A stretch of DNA of 15,354 nucleotides from CAYNFT01 sp964396535 (GTDB lineage: Bacteria; Chloroflexota; Dehalococcoidia; Dehalococcoidales; UBA2162). Shown here piece after piece: positions 5,842 to 12,394 of the stretch. The notes under the pieces were generated by a model. The model had not been told where the DNA came from and did no database searches. It saw only the letters and a list, made by a program, of their open reading frames with translations. How positions within the stretch are numbered: position 1 is the first letter of the stretch; every line of letters begins with the position of its first letter. Made by a program: the position numbers and the translations under genes. Location of the stretch: positions 1 to 15,354 of the forward strand of contig CAYNFT010000050.1 of NCBI GenBank assembly GCA_964396535.1, given 5' to 3'.

Positions 5842-8169
5842 CTACCAAAGCACCAGTCTGAAAACTCCCTCCCCAGACGTTGCGGCATAAAGTACCCAGC
5901 CATCCGCAGAGAGGGTCAGAGCCGAGACAGCCTTTGTGGAGAGTCCTTCATTTATCGGAGTCCAGGTTGTTCCGCAATCGGTGGACATATATACTCCAAG
6001 ACGGAGGTCAGCGGCATAGAGAATCTGGGGATTAACCGGGTCGATAACGATACTGCTGATATTCGTCCACGGAATGGAGTAATATTCGCCACTGGTAAAC
6101 CGCTTCGGCTTCTCCAAAGAGACCCCTGTCTGAACCTGTCCCACACGCTGCAGAAATGAAGGACACATTACCTGGATTCCGGCGTTTATTGGCTCCCACA
6201 GTTCACCGCCGTTGGTGGTCTTGAAAATCCCGACTCCCTCAGCCAATCCAGCGTATATTACATCTGGATTCTCCGGGTCTATAGCCAGTGAGCGAACATC
6301 CAGGGCGAAAAGACCATTATTTATGGTTGTCCAGCTTTCACCGCCATCGGTTGTTTTGTAAATGCCATCGTGCCAGGTGGCAGCATAGGCGATGTCCGGA
6401 TTCTGGGGGTGGACAACTATATCGTTGATATTTATATCCGACATTTCCAGGCCATTGTTTTTATCCTGCCATGTTTTACCACCATTCACCGACTTGTATA
6501 TCCCGAAGCTTGGACGTGGAGGGAAGTCTCCATCTATAGTGCGTCGCCCCTTCCTCATACCTGCGTATACTATATTCGGGTCTGAAGGAGCATAGGCTAT
6601 AGCCTTGAAGCCATGCCTGGACTCCTGGGGCTCACCACGCCCGGCAAGAAGATGTCTGAAGACCATTTCCCAGGTATTCCCGCCATTGGTGCTACGAAGT
6701 AAGCTCCCCTCAAATTCGTCAGCAATAAGCATCTCCTGAGGGTTCTGCGGATTTATGGCAACGGTATTCCACTCAGCAAAAGCTGCCGGTGCAAAAGCCA
6801 GACCGGTCCACTCCTGCCCACCACTGAGACTCCGGAAAGGCCCGCTTCTGCCAATGGTATAGACCGCATCCGAGCTTTCGGGTATAACTACAATATCATG
6901 CAAATCGGCCCCGGTATAGCCGGCACTGCAATCTATCCAGGTCTCGGCGCCATCGACAGACTTGAAAACACCCCCGCTATAATTATTCACGAATACGGTC
7001 ATCGGGTCGTCAGGGTCTACTACGGCACTGATGGGAAAACCGGCTCTTACTCCGGGTGGGCCAAAGTTCCCTTCCCGTCTTCGGAATCCCTGCCAGGTTT
7101 TACCACCATCATCACTCCTGAAGAAAGCACACTCTCCACCTGCATAGACTACATCGGGATTTGAGGGACTGATGGTAACGACTGTCATAGAACACTCACC
7201 CTCAGACAATACCTTAACCCATCTTTCCCCACCATTGCTAGTTTTATAAATACCGTTATTCTCCCGGTGGGCGTTATTGCCGGCGGCGGCAAAAAGAGTC
7301 TGCGGGTCCTCAGGATGCATTTCAAGAAATCCCACGAAAAGGTTATCAAGGCCGTTATTTACCTGATGCCACGTTTCTCCGCCATCAGTGCTTTTTAGCA
7401 CACCCACACCGACGTCATTATATGCTTCCCTATCAAATATCCCAGTGGAGGCATACATTATATCTGGATTGGTCGGGTCAAAAAGGGTGATACGAGCGAG
7501 ACTGCCTCCTTCCCAGGCACACCGCCAGTTTTCACCACCGTCTTCGGTCTTGTATATCTTGCCCCTGGTCTTATCAAACTCAATACCCAGGATTCCGGTG
7601 CTGATTTCCGCTCCAGCAAAGACAACGTCTGAGTTGCCAGGGCGAATACCAAAGCCACGAAAGGTAATCTCGCCCCACTCTTCGATGCCGTTATCCTTCT
7701 TTGTCCAGGTCTCACCGCCATCGGTTGACTTGTAAATGCCACGCATACTCTGGGTTCCTGCCCAGACGATGTCAGGATTGTTGGGATCTATGGTAAGGCA
7801 GAAGATAGGGATGCCGTCCCCCGAAGTGCCAGTCCGGGCGGTTATTCCCGTGTTTCTCTGCACCCAGCTATCCCCGCCATTATAGCTCTTGTTGACTCCT
7901 GACGGGTTATCAGTGACAAACATGATGTTCTCGTCCAGGGGGTGAATCCGTACATCATAGCCCAGGCCGCCGCAGGGGCCACCGGTCTTAATCCATTGGT
8001 TGCACTGTACTGCATGTGTGCCATTTACCAATACATCATCAAGATAAGCAACGGAATCTGGCGTACCCACCTCGAAGGAACATACTCCCGAAAGGATGGG
8101 GATATCTTCATCCGTGTAATTGATAAGAAGAGTACCATCGAGGTATATCTTGATGGCATTATTATCCAT
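5842..8169 (-). CDS. Asp-box beta-propeller protein (3' part of an amber-interrupted lipoprotein gene)
   Basis: An open frame of 775 residues from ATG 8169; in truth the frame is open up to 8190, directly behind an in-frame TAG. Residues 1-50 finish a concanavalin-like domain (IKIYLDGTLLINYTDED and AYLDDVLVNG). From about 95 to 736 there are 13 Asp-box (BNR) hairpins of the form S/T-x-D-G-G-x-T-W, spaced roughly 40-65 residues apart and each preceded by a P-x-x-P-D-x-x-Y-A-G strand. This matches two stacked seven-bladed propellers, as in sortilin-like and GH74-like proteins. Such proteins bind or cleave glycans or act as adhesive surface proteins; I see no clear catalytic acid pair, so binding is as likely as hydrolysis. 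ATG 8169 has no ribosome-binding site, which supports it not being a real start. The stop lies 2 bp from the convergent gene. Confidence 0.82.
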   Translation of the reverse strand: MDNNAIKIYLDGTLLINYTDEDIPILSGVCSFEVGTPDSVAYLDDVLVNGTHAVQCNQWIKTGGPCGGLGYDVRIHPLDENIMFVTDNPSGVNKSYNGGDSWVQRNTGITARTGTSGDGIPIFCLTIDPNNPDIVWAGTQSMRGIYKSTDGGETWTKKDNGIEEWGEITFRGFGIRPGNSDVVFAGAEISTGILGIEFDKTRGKIYKTEDGGENWRCAWEGGSLARITLFDPTNPDIMYASTGIFDREAYNDVGVGVLKSTDGGETWHQVNNGLDNLFVGFLEMHPEDPQTLFAAAGNNAHRENNGIYKTSNGGERWVKVLSEGECSMTVVTISPSNPDVVYAGGECAFFRSDDGGKTWQGFRRREGNFGPPGVRAGFPISAVVDPDDPMTVFVNNYSGGVFKSVDGAETWIDCSAGYTGADLHDIVVIPESSDAVYTIGRSGPFRSLSGGQEWTGLAFAPAAFAEWNTVAINPQNPQEMLIADEFEGSLLRSTNGGNTWEMVFRHLLAGRGEPQESRHGFKAIAYAPSDPNIVYAGMRKGRRTIDGDFPPRPSFGIYKSVNGGKTWQDKNNGLEMSDININDIVVHPQNPDIAYAATWHDGIYKTTDGGESWTTINNGLFALDVRSLAIDPENPDVIYAGLAEGVGIFKTTNGGELWEPINAGIQVMCPSFLQRVGQVQTGVSLEKPKRFTSGEYYSIPWTNISSIVIDPVNPQILYAADLRLGVYMSTDCGTTWTPINEGLSTKAVSALTLSADGWVLYAATSGEGVFRLVLW

Positions 8170-8190
8170 AACTGCTTTGATGGGATACCA

Positions 8191-8193
8191 CTA
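8191..8193 (-). other. In-frame amber codon interrupting one long reading frame
   Basis: The minus strand reads ...CGG TCC AAC TAG TGG TAT CCC ATC AAA..., that is S-N-stop-W-Y-P-I-K, then seven codons to the Met at 8169, all in one frame. The residues around the stop belong to the same concanavalin-like fold, in which W-Y-x-I-K-A strands are common. A Gln (CAG) to TAG transition would explain it. Joined, the gene would be 963 codons (8733 to 5842). Pseudogenisation, sequencing error and stop read-through remain possible. Confidence 0.75.
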
Positions 8194-8733
8194 GTTGGAC
8201 CGAATTGAGGTACTGGCGTCGCTCAGCTCAACCCAGTCCTGGGTTATTTGCTTATTCAGTTCAAGTCCTCCAAAGTGCACATTCAGTGCATACCTGATGA
8301 GCCCGGCATGGCGGCTTTCCCTCAGATTGAAACACAGTTCGCCCTCGACCAGCTTGAATCTAGCCTCAAGGGTATAGTCAGTCCAGTCACACACGTTAGG
8401 CTGGGCGAAGCCTTCCCCATATCCGCTTAGGATGCAGTTACCACTGTCAGTCGACACACCCCACCCGGTGTCAAGAGCCCAGCCGTCAGCCATGCCGTCT
8501 TCAAAGTTGTCCTCGAATAGTATAGCTTCCTCAGTGGTAATAAAGGGGGTATCGGGGCGTGGTGGTGCTGTCGTCGGTTCGGATAATGTTGTCTTTTCAT
8601 CAGTCGGAGTAGTCTCTGAATCAACGGCAGGTGATTTTTCTTCAGGTATTACCTCTTCTGGGCCACAACCACCTAATAACAATCCTGTGATAAGCAGGCT
8701 AGTCAGTCCAATCAGCAGCACACGCGAACACAT
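8191..8733 (-). CDS. Lipoprotein with concanavalin-like domain (5' part of the interrupted propeller gene)
   Basis: The N-terminal 180 residues of an exported lipoprotein. A signal peptide (Arg4, hydrophobic core 5-20) ends in the lipobox LGGC with Cys23 as the lipidation site. A Thr/Pro/Glu-rich linker follows to about residue 62. Then comes a concanavalin/DUF1080-type jelly roll beginning ILFEDNFEDG with strands DYTLEARFKLVEG and ALNVHFGG, until the TAG at 8191-8193. I chose ATG 8733 because GGAGG stands 5 nt upstream and the signal peptide then starts properly; ATGs at 8748 and 8757 lie further upstream, the latter giving eight extra residues that spoil the signal. The gene starts 14 bp after the radical SAM stop, so the two are co-transcribed. 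Without read-through the cell would export only a small lipoprotein lacking the propeller. Confidence 0.8.
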   Translation of the reverse strand: MCSRVLLIGLTSLLITGLLLGGCGPEEVIPEEKSPAVDSETTPTDEKTTLSEPTTAPPRPDTPFITTEEAILFEDNFEDGMADGWALDTGWGVSTDSGNCILSGYGEGFAQPNVCDWTDYTLEARFKLVEGELCFNLRESRHAGLIRYALNVHFGGLELNKQITQDWVELSDASTSIRSN

Positions 8734-8747
8734 AGACACCTCCGTCA

Positions 8748-9599
8748 TCAGTCCCATATACCGGGAATCTCATGCCCGCAGAATATGCATTTGCCGTCCT
8801 CGATATTGTTTTCCTGAATAAATAAACCCTTTCGCTTGATAATTATCTTACCACACTGGGGACAGTAAGTATCGGCATATTCATGTCCGGAGACATTGCC
8901 TATATATACATAATGTAGTCCAGCCTCACGGGCAATATCGTGTGCCTGTTCCAGGGTGGAGAGGGGGGTGGGAGAAAGCCCGGTCAGCTTGCAGGCAGGA
9001 AAGAAGCGGGAAAAGTGCACCGGTGTACCTTCACCAAGATTGTCTCGAACCCACAGGCACATCCTCTCAATGTTCTCCAGGTTATCGCTCCAGGTCGGAA
9101 TCACGAGGCAAACAATTTCCAGCCATACCCCCTGTTCTTTTATCAGCTTTAACGTTTCCAGTACCGGGGAGAGTTCACCAGTGGTAAGCTGGTGATAAAC
9201 ATCAGCATCAAACGCCTTCAGGTCAATAGCCACTGAATCCACATAGGGGAGGATAGCCTTCATAGGCTCAGGGCTCATTCCGCCGTTACTGTGAAAAGTG
9301 ACAGCTAGACCTTTCTCTTTGGCCAGCCTGGCAATATCGTATACGAATTCATACTGCTGGGTAGGCTCGTTATAGGTAAAGCAGATGGTGTTAATATCGT
9401 GGTCGATGGCTGTCTGTACCACTTCTTCCGGAGTCAGCGGGATTGCCTCAACCTCCTCCGGTGCTTTATACGCAATATGCCAGTTAATGCAGTTTTTACA
9501 CCTCAGATTGCAACTGGTTGTAGCCATACACAGGGTATCACTACCTGGCTCCATATGAAAAAGTGGCTCCTTCTCCACAGGGTCGATGTGCATTGCCAC
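8748..9599 (-). CDS. amrS: AmmeMemoRadiSam-type radical SAM enzyme (catalytic part of a frameshifted gene)
   Basis: Radical SAM core protein with the cluster-binding motif CNLRCKNC (CxxxCxxC) at about residues 29-36 of the 283-residue GTG-started frame. It is followed by TICFTYNEPT, VAIDLKAF and LEIVCLVIPT, as in the AmrS/PflA-like enzymes that occur with MEMO and AMMECR1 proteins; neither partner is in this window. A C-terminal zinc-ribbon-like pair (CPQCG, CIFCG) is present. The true protein does not begin at GTG 9599: the same frame is open up to 9761 and encodes the family's N-terminal Cys-rich part (CLLCFRKC and GRGFC, then KLYTLTYGKPVAMHIDP). That open stretch has no start codon and joins, by a one-base shift at 9759-9762, a Tat-signal leader encoded at 9970-9762. 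The joined protein would be 407 residues, close to a normal 330-340-residue enzyme plus a leader. Its reaction is unknown. Confidence 0.82.
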   Translation of the reverse strand: MAMHIDPVEKEPLFHMEPGSDTLCMATTSCNLRCKNCINWHIAYKAPEEVEAIPLTPEEVVQTAIDHDINTICFTYNEPTQQYEFVYDIARLAKEKGLAVTFHSNGGMSPEPMKAILPYVDSVAIDLKAFDADVYHQLTTGELSPVLETLKLIKEQGVWLEIVCLVIPTWSDNLENIERMCLWVRDNLGEGTPVHFSRFFPACKLTGLSPTPLSTLEQAHDIAREAGLHYVYIGNVSGHEYADTYCPQCGKIIIKRKGLFIQENNIEDGKCIFCGHEIPGIWD

Positions 9600-9724
9600 C
9601 GGTTTCCCATAGGTTAAGGTATAAAGTTTGCCATCTATATTCTCACGAGCCAGGCAGAATCCCCTGCCGCCTTCCGGGATGGCGCATTTTCTGAAACAGA
9701 GCAGGCACTGGAGAGTATTACCTT

Positions 9725-9970
9725 CTAGCGTCCGATAGTACTTTGCTTCAACAAGATACCCCTAGAGGGTGCGGGGGACAGGTTTGCTAGTTGGGATTTA
9801 GGCGTCGGCTCTACCGTAGCGGGTGTGGGAGTCACTTCCTCCACAGAAGGAGATTCGGGTGAACGTCTGAAAATACAGCTAACGCTACTGGTCAGAATCC
9901 AGACATAGAGACTGAGGGACACGGCTGATTTTAAGAATGCTCTTCGTGTCCAGTGACCTTCGATGGACAC
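9725..9970 (-). CDS. Tat signal/linker fragment, 5' end of the frameshifted radical SAM gene
   Basis: An 81-codon frame from GTG 9970, with a GGGGG ribosome-binding site 6 nt upstream. It encodes a twin-arginine signal (TRRAFLKSA at about residues 8-16), a hydrophobic stretch to about 31 ending in a Cys (VSC, a near-lipobox), and a Pro/Thr/Glu-rich spacer up to about residue 68. Residues after SPAPSRG are out of frame and meaningless; at the G4 run (9759-9762) the neighbouring frame takes over with the N-terminal domain of the radical SAM enzyme. Signal plus spacer followed by enzyme is a coherent exported-protein design, so I read this as one gene with a -1 shift or a missing base. Tat export fits a protein that must fold around iron-sulfur clusters before translocation. 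Confidence 0.7.
   Translation of the reverse strand: MSIEGHWTRRAFLKSAVSLSLYVWILTSSVSCIFRRSPESPSVEEVTPTPATVEPTPKSQLANLSPAPSRGILLKQSTIGR
9759..9762 (-). other. Probable frameshift site in a G4 run
   Basis: On the minus strand TCT AGG GGT ATC must become AGG GGG TAT CTT to continue into the radical SAM N-terminal domain. That is one extra G in the run, or a -1 slip on it. The last base of the upstream TAG in the downstream frame overlaps this run, so no other crossover point fits as well. No canonical slippery heptamer or obvious stimulatory hairpin is visible downstream, which favours an indel or sequencing error over programmed frameshifting. Confidence 0.6.
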
Positions 9971-10124
9971 TTCTTACCCCCTTTAAATAGCCGGAATTTT
10001 CTCCGATACCTCAAGGCTAATTAAGCAGATTCGGTCTAGACTGATAAAATTCTTTATCGAATATAATAACACAGATTGGAATATATAATAATGGCGTCTT
10101 TTACATTCTCCCTCTCTGTGCTGA

Positions 10125-10153
10125 TTGCGTTGTTTTGTCGGGCGGGGTAGAAT
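10125..10153 (+). promoter_or_regulatory. Sigma-70-type promoter for the PIG-L gene
   Basis: TTGCGT at 10125-10130 and TAGAAT at 10148-10153 are separated by exactly 17 bp. The -10 box matches the consensus at five of six positions; the -35 box is weaker. Transcription would begin near 10160, about 28 nt before the ATG, with AGAGGT at 10177-10182 as the ribosome-binding site. Confidence 0.55.
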
Positions 10154-10187
10154 ACAAAATATAGTATTTCACATCTAGAGGTTAACT

Positions 10188-10898
10188 ATGAGGGAGAAGG
10201 CAGTCCACATGATGGCATTCTCGCCGCATCCGATTGACACTGAATGGGGTATTGGCGGAACTGTAGCCCGCACGACGCGGGAAGGAAAGGATGTTATCTA
10301 TGTGGTGTGTACCAACGGTGATAAAGGCACCAGCGACCCCACTATAATGCCTGAGGAACTGGCAAACATCCGGGAGCAGGAACAGCTGGCAGCAGCCAAG
10401 ATATTAGGCGTCAAAGAGGTTATCTTCTTGCATCATCCTGACCTGGGTCTGGAGTACACGCTTGAATTCAGGAAAGAGATTCTGCGATTGATACTGGGGT
10501 ATCGTCCAGAAATCGTGGCGACCTGTGACCCTTACCAGCACATGCGCTACTTCTCCAACCGGGACCATCGGGTCCTCGGTCGGCTGGTCTTAGATGCCGT
10601 TTGGCCTACTGCCCAGGCTCCCAATACTTACCGTGACCTGCTGCAGGAAGGTCTCCAGCTTCACAGGGTTAAGGAAGTACTACTGTGGCAGACTTCAGAA
10701 CCTAATTACAAGGTCGACATCAGCGATACCTTTGATATAAAAATGGCTGCTTTCCAATGTCATAAGAGTCAGATAGGCGACCCTGTGGAGCCCGAGTTTG
10801 CCGACCGGATATTAGAGAGTGCCAAGAATGTAGCCCAGGGAGAAAACTACAAATTGGGCGAGGTTTTTCACCATCAAGAGGTACCACCACGCCTTTAG
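10188..10898 (+). CDS. PIG-L/LmbE-family deacetylase with altered HPDD motif
   Basis: A 236-residue member of the PIG-L (LmbE) family, zinc enzymes that remove acetyl groups from N-acetylglucosamine-type substrates (MshB, BshB, PIG-L). The first motif is HPIDTEWGIGG at residues 14-24. His14 and Asp17 match the zinc ligands, but the first Asp of the usual HPDD, the general base in MshB, is Ile16. The third ligand region is NRDHRVLGR at 124-132 (His127). The segment VVCTNGDKGTSDP and the REQEQLAAAKILGV helix are typical. The gene stands alone with its own promoter, a hairpin about 70 bp beyond its stop, and a convergent gene behind it. Substrate is unknown; many relatives deacetylate sugars of thiol cofactors or glycolipids. 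If Ile16 is real, activity may be lost or use another base. Confidence 0.85.
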   Translation: MREKAVHMMAFSPHPIDTEWGIGGTVARTTREGKDVIYVVCTNGDKGTSDPTIMPEELANIREQEQLAAAKILGVKEVIFLHHPDLGLEYTLEFRKEILRLILGYRPEIVATCDPYQHMRYFSNRDHRVLGRLVLDAVWPTAQAPNTYRDLLQEGLQLHRVKEVLLWQTSEPNYKVDISDTFDIKMAAFQCHKSQIGDPVEPEFADRILESAKNVAQGENYKLGEVFHHQEVPPRL

Positions 10899-10970
10899 TA
10901 CCTCTGCTCAAGCCTGCATCATTGATAAGAAGAAATATGCAAATTAGCTTCGCTTCTGTCACTAACACGG

Positions 10971-11011
10971 AGACGCAGAAAGCAGCTTCACCAACTGTGC
11001 TCTCTGCGTCT
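10971..11011. terminator. Long palindromic hairpin between convergent genes
   Basis: AGACGCAGAAAGCA at 10971-10984 pairs with the complementary 14 nt at 10998-11011, with 13 of 14 pairs perfect; the odd pair is G-U on the minus strand. The loop is 13 nt. It lies between the stops of the PIG-L gene (10898) and the convergent membrane-protein gene (11025), so it could end or stabilise transcripts from both sides. There is no clean U tract. The GGAGACGCAGA/CTCTGCGTCTT look recalls dispersed palindromic repeats found in many genomes. Confidence 0.5.
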
Positions 11012-11024
11012 TGACTGAAGACGT

Positions 11025-11495
11025 CTACCCTTTTTCGTCTTCTCCTTTTTCGTCTTCTACCGTTTCGTCTTCTACCTTGTCCTCCACTATTTTGTAGACC
11101 TTTATCACATCGTCTGTAGTCTGGGCTTTCTCGATAGCCTTTACCTTTGCCTGTGAGTCCACGTAGTTTTCGAGTGACTTGCTTCCAAAATAGAACGTTA
11201 CAATTGCTCCGAACTCCAATAATATCCATTTCTTGTCAACTTCGTTGACAAGCCCGGTCTTCAACAAAGCCAAGGCGGCAATGGCAGTGAAGGTCAGGGC
11301 GAGGAAGGTGCGCATAGCGCCTTTTGGCAATCCCATGGTTTCTTTCTTTTCTAAGGGGTTTGAGCGTCCTTTTTTCCAGTCCCTGTAGCGAAAGCCGAAG
11401 TAAAGCCCGAGGCGGGTAAGCCAAGCTAGCCCAGCTACGATAAGAATAACTATAATAACAAAGGGAATAAAACTATCGACCAAGAATGCTTGCAT
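11025..11495 (-). CDS. Small holin-like membrane protein with acidic C-terminal repeats
   Basis: A protein of 156 residues. The first membrane helix lies at about residues 8-29; a basic loop with a conserved-looking MGLPKGAMR leads into a second helix (63-82), and a third follows at 92-108. The tail repeats VEDK/VEDET/VEDEKG/GEDEKG over the last 20 residues, so it is extremely acidic and cytoplasmic or coiled. I do not recognise a family for certain. The three-helix layout with a charged tail resembles phage holins and accessory membrane proteins, and a phage-type DUF1353 gene is its divergent neighbour. A good AAGGAGG site lies about 10 nt before ATG 11495. The acidic repeat is encoded by near-identical 12-15-nt units, so its length may vary between strains. 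Confidence 0.65.
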   Translation of the reverse strand: MQAFLVDSFIPFVIIVILIVAGLAWLTRLGLYFGFRYRDWKKGRSNPLEKKETMGLPKGAMRTFLALTFTAIAALALLKTGLVNEVDKKWILLEFGAIVTFYFGSKSLENYVDSQAKVKAIEKAQTTDDVIKVYKIVEDKVEDETVEDEKGEDEKG

Positions 11496-11692
11496 CGCTA
11501 CCTAACCTCCTTTGACCCTTCTCCCTGCCTTCCAGAGTGGAGCAGGGTCAGCGGCTTTGTGTTCATTATTTTCCATATCCATTATTGATGGCTATGTTAT
11601 AACCCTGCTTGCTATTTGTCAAGGACTTCAGCAGTCTTCCAAAGCGGTAATCGCATACCGCACAAAACACGGGTTCTTTTTTATTTTTTGTA

Positions 11693-11722
11693 TTGACAGG
11701 GGGCTCAGGAGAGAATTATACT
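11693..11722 (+). promoter_or_regulatory. Strong sigma-70-type promoter for the DUF1353 gene
   Basis: A perfect -35 box TTGACA (11693-11698) and a -10 box TATACT (11717-11722, five of six) stand 18 bp apart. Transcription would begin about 11729, giving a leader of roughly 105 nt before the DUF1353 start. Confidence 0.72.
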
Positions 11723-11731
11723 CAAGTCCCG

Positions 11732-11830
11732 ATGTGTAAAATATTCTTAGTTGCTATGGCTCCTGGGGAAAGGGAGGTTATCAAAAAAGAAATGAGACTC
11801 AGGCAAACAACCAGAAAGAAGGAGGAATAA
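11732..11830 (+). CDS. Possible 32-residue leader peptide
   Basis: An ATG only a few bases after the expected transcription start opens a 32-codon frame. The peptide begins MCKIFLVAM, continues charged (GEREVIKKEMRLR) and ends in KKEE. Its TAA ends 3 nt before the DUF1353 ATG, and the downstream AAGGAGG site (about 11817-11824) lies inside it. The layout would suit a leaderless small ORF coupled to the next gene, but the Lys/Glu-rich end could simply be the purine-rich ribosome-binding region read as codons. No homology is recognised. Confidence 0.28.
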   Translation: MCKIFLVAMAPGEREVIKKEMRLRQTTRKKEE

Positions 11831-11833
11831 CAC

Positions 11834-12292
11834 ATGAGCAAATTCACCGAGGTATTAGTAGTATCCCCTCTCGCTGATGGGAGAACTTGGGTTACTAGAA
11901 AAGAGTTCGGATATGATGTCGGCAAAGAAGGCAGTGGCGATTCAGTTGAGGTGGAAATAGGATTTATGACAGACTTTGCCAGTGTGCCCAGACCTCTTTG
12001 GGTATTCCTGCCAAGATGGGGGAAATATGGAAATGCTGCAGTGATTCATGATTGGTGCTACTGGGAGCAGAAACGCACCAGAAAAGAGTCGGACGATATA
12101 TTCCGCGAAGCCATGGAAGTCTTAAAAGTAGCCGGGTGGCAGATTCTTCTGATGTACTGGGCAGTGAGACTGGGTGGTGGATTAGCTTGGGCAGGAAATA
12201 CACGAACGAGAAAGAAAGGCAAGAATAGAGTTACTGCTCTAATGCCTGAGAAATCAATCGAGACAGCCGCTTCGCTCAGGGAGAAGAAGTAG
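11834..12292 (+). CDS. DUF1353 family protein, phage-type
   Basis: A protein of 152 residues with the full DUF1353 pattern: an entry strand WVTRKEFGYDV, then FMTDFASVPRPLW (about 44-56), then YGNAAVIHDWCYW (about 64-76) with the paired His-Asp, and SDDIFREAMEVLKV. DUF1353 proteins are common in phage tail and lysis modules and in prophage remnants; the conserved Asp/His residues suggest a metal site, but no activity is proven. Residues after about 125 are a basic, low-complexity tail (TRTRKKGKNR). The start has a strong AAGGAGG about 8 nt upstream. The divergent neighbour is holin-like and the following gene is an excisionase-type HTH protein, so this 1.5-kb stretch may be a phage or element remnant. 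No integrase or other phage structural gene is present. Confidence 0.82.
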   Translation: MSKFTEVLVVSPLADGRTWVTRKEFGYDVGKEGSGDSVEVEIGFMTDFASVPRPLWVFLPRWGKYGNAAVIHDWCYWEQKRTRKESDDIFREAMEVLKVAGWQILLMYWAVRLGGGLAWAGNTRTRKKGKNRVTALMPEKSIETAASLREKK

Positions 12293-12350
12293 CTAACCTC
12301 GCAGCATCAATTAAGGTGAATATGGTGGTAACGAGTCTCCCCCTAGAAGT

Positions 12351-12380
12351 TTGACAAACTAACTAAACCTATGTTACACT
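12351..12380 (+). promoter_or_regulatory. Extended -10 sigma-70 promoter of the HTH-ferredoxin-AOR operon
   Basis: A perfect TTGACA at 12351-12356 and TACACT at 12375-12380 (four of six) stand 18 bp apart, with TG one base before the -10 box (TGTTACACT), the extended -10 signature. Transcription would start near 12387, leaving only about 8 nt before the ATG at 12395. Confidence 0.68.
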
Positions 12381-12387
12381 GTGTAAC
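12373..12387. promoter_or_regulatory. Palindromic operator GTTACAC-T-GTGTAAC
   Basis: A perfect 7-bp inverted repeat around a single central base covers the -10 box and expected transcription start. A dimeric regulator bound here would block RNA polymerase. The first gene of the operon encodes an HTH protein, so negative autoregulation is the natural guess; binding itself is inferred. Confidence 0.6.
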
Positions 12388-12394
12388 GATTATC

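Larger units (their letters stand above)
11496..11833. other. 338-bp divergent region with a strong rightward promoter and leader ORF
   Basis: This space between the holin-like gene (minus) and the DUF1353 gene (plus) holds a small perfect hairpin, GCGGTA-ATCGCA-TACCGC at 11644-11661, a T-rich stretch at 11674-11690, the promoter at 11693-11722 and a 32-codon ORF at 11732-11830. Between 11512 and 11640 I see nothing convincing; the 75-codon plus-strand frame there has no ribosome-binding site and no recognisable protein pattern. Confidence 0.5.

Noticed and set aside
7388..7735. Plus-strand open frame of 115 codons over the propeller gene
   Set aside because: Shadow of the repetitive Asp-box coding sequence; Ser/Pro-rich product with no family pattern. 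The same holds for the other frames opposite 5842-9600.
8191..8193. Pyrrolysine or selenocysteine insertion as the first explanation of the internal stop
   Set aside because: The codon is TAG, not TGA, so selenocysteine is excluded. TAG also ends several normal genes here (5837-5839, 5842-5844), and no pyl genes are in view.
9740..9780. Programmed -1 frameshifting in the radical SAM gene
   Set aside because: There is a G4 run but no canonical slippery heptamer or stimulatory hairpin; an indel or sequencing error is simpler. Kept only as an alternative.
11620..11680. Stretch resembling part of a tRNA (small hairpin followed by CGGGTTC)
   Set aside because: No acceptor or anticodon stem pairs, and the expected GAATCC after the T-loop motif is replaced by T-rich sequence.
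12371..12394. ATG 12371 as start of the HTH protein
   Set aside because: It lies between the -35 box and the end of the -10 box of the promoter, so it would be upstream of the transcript start.
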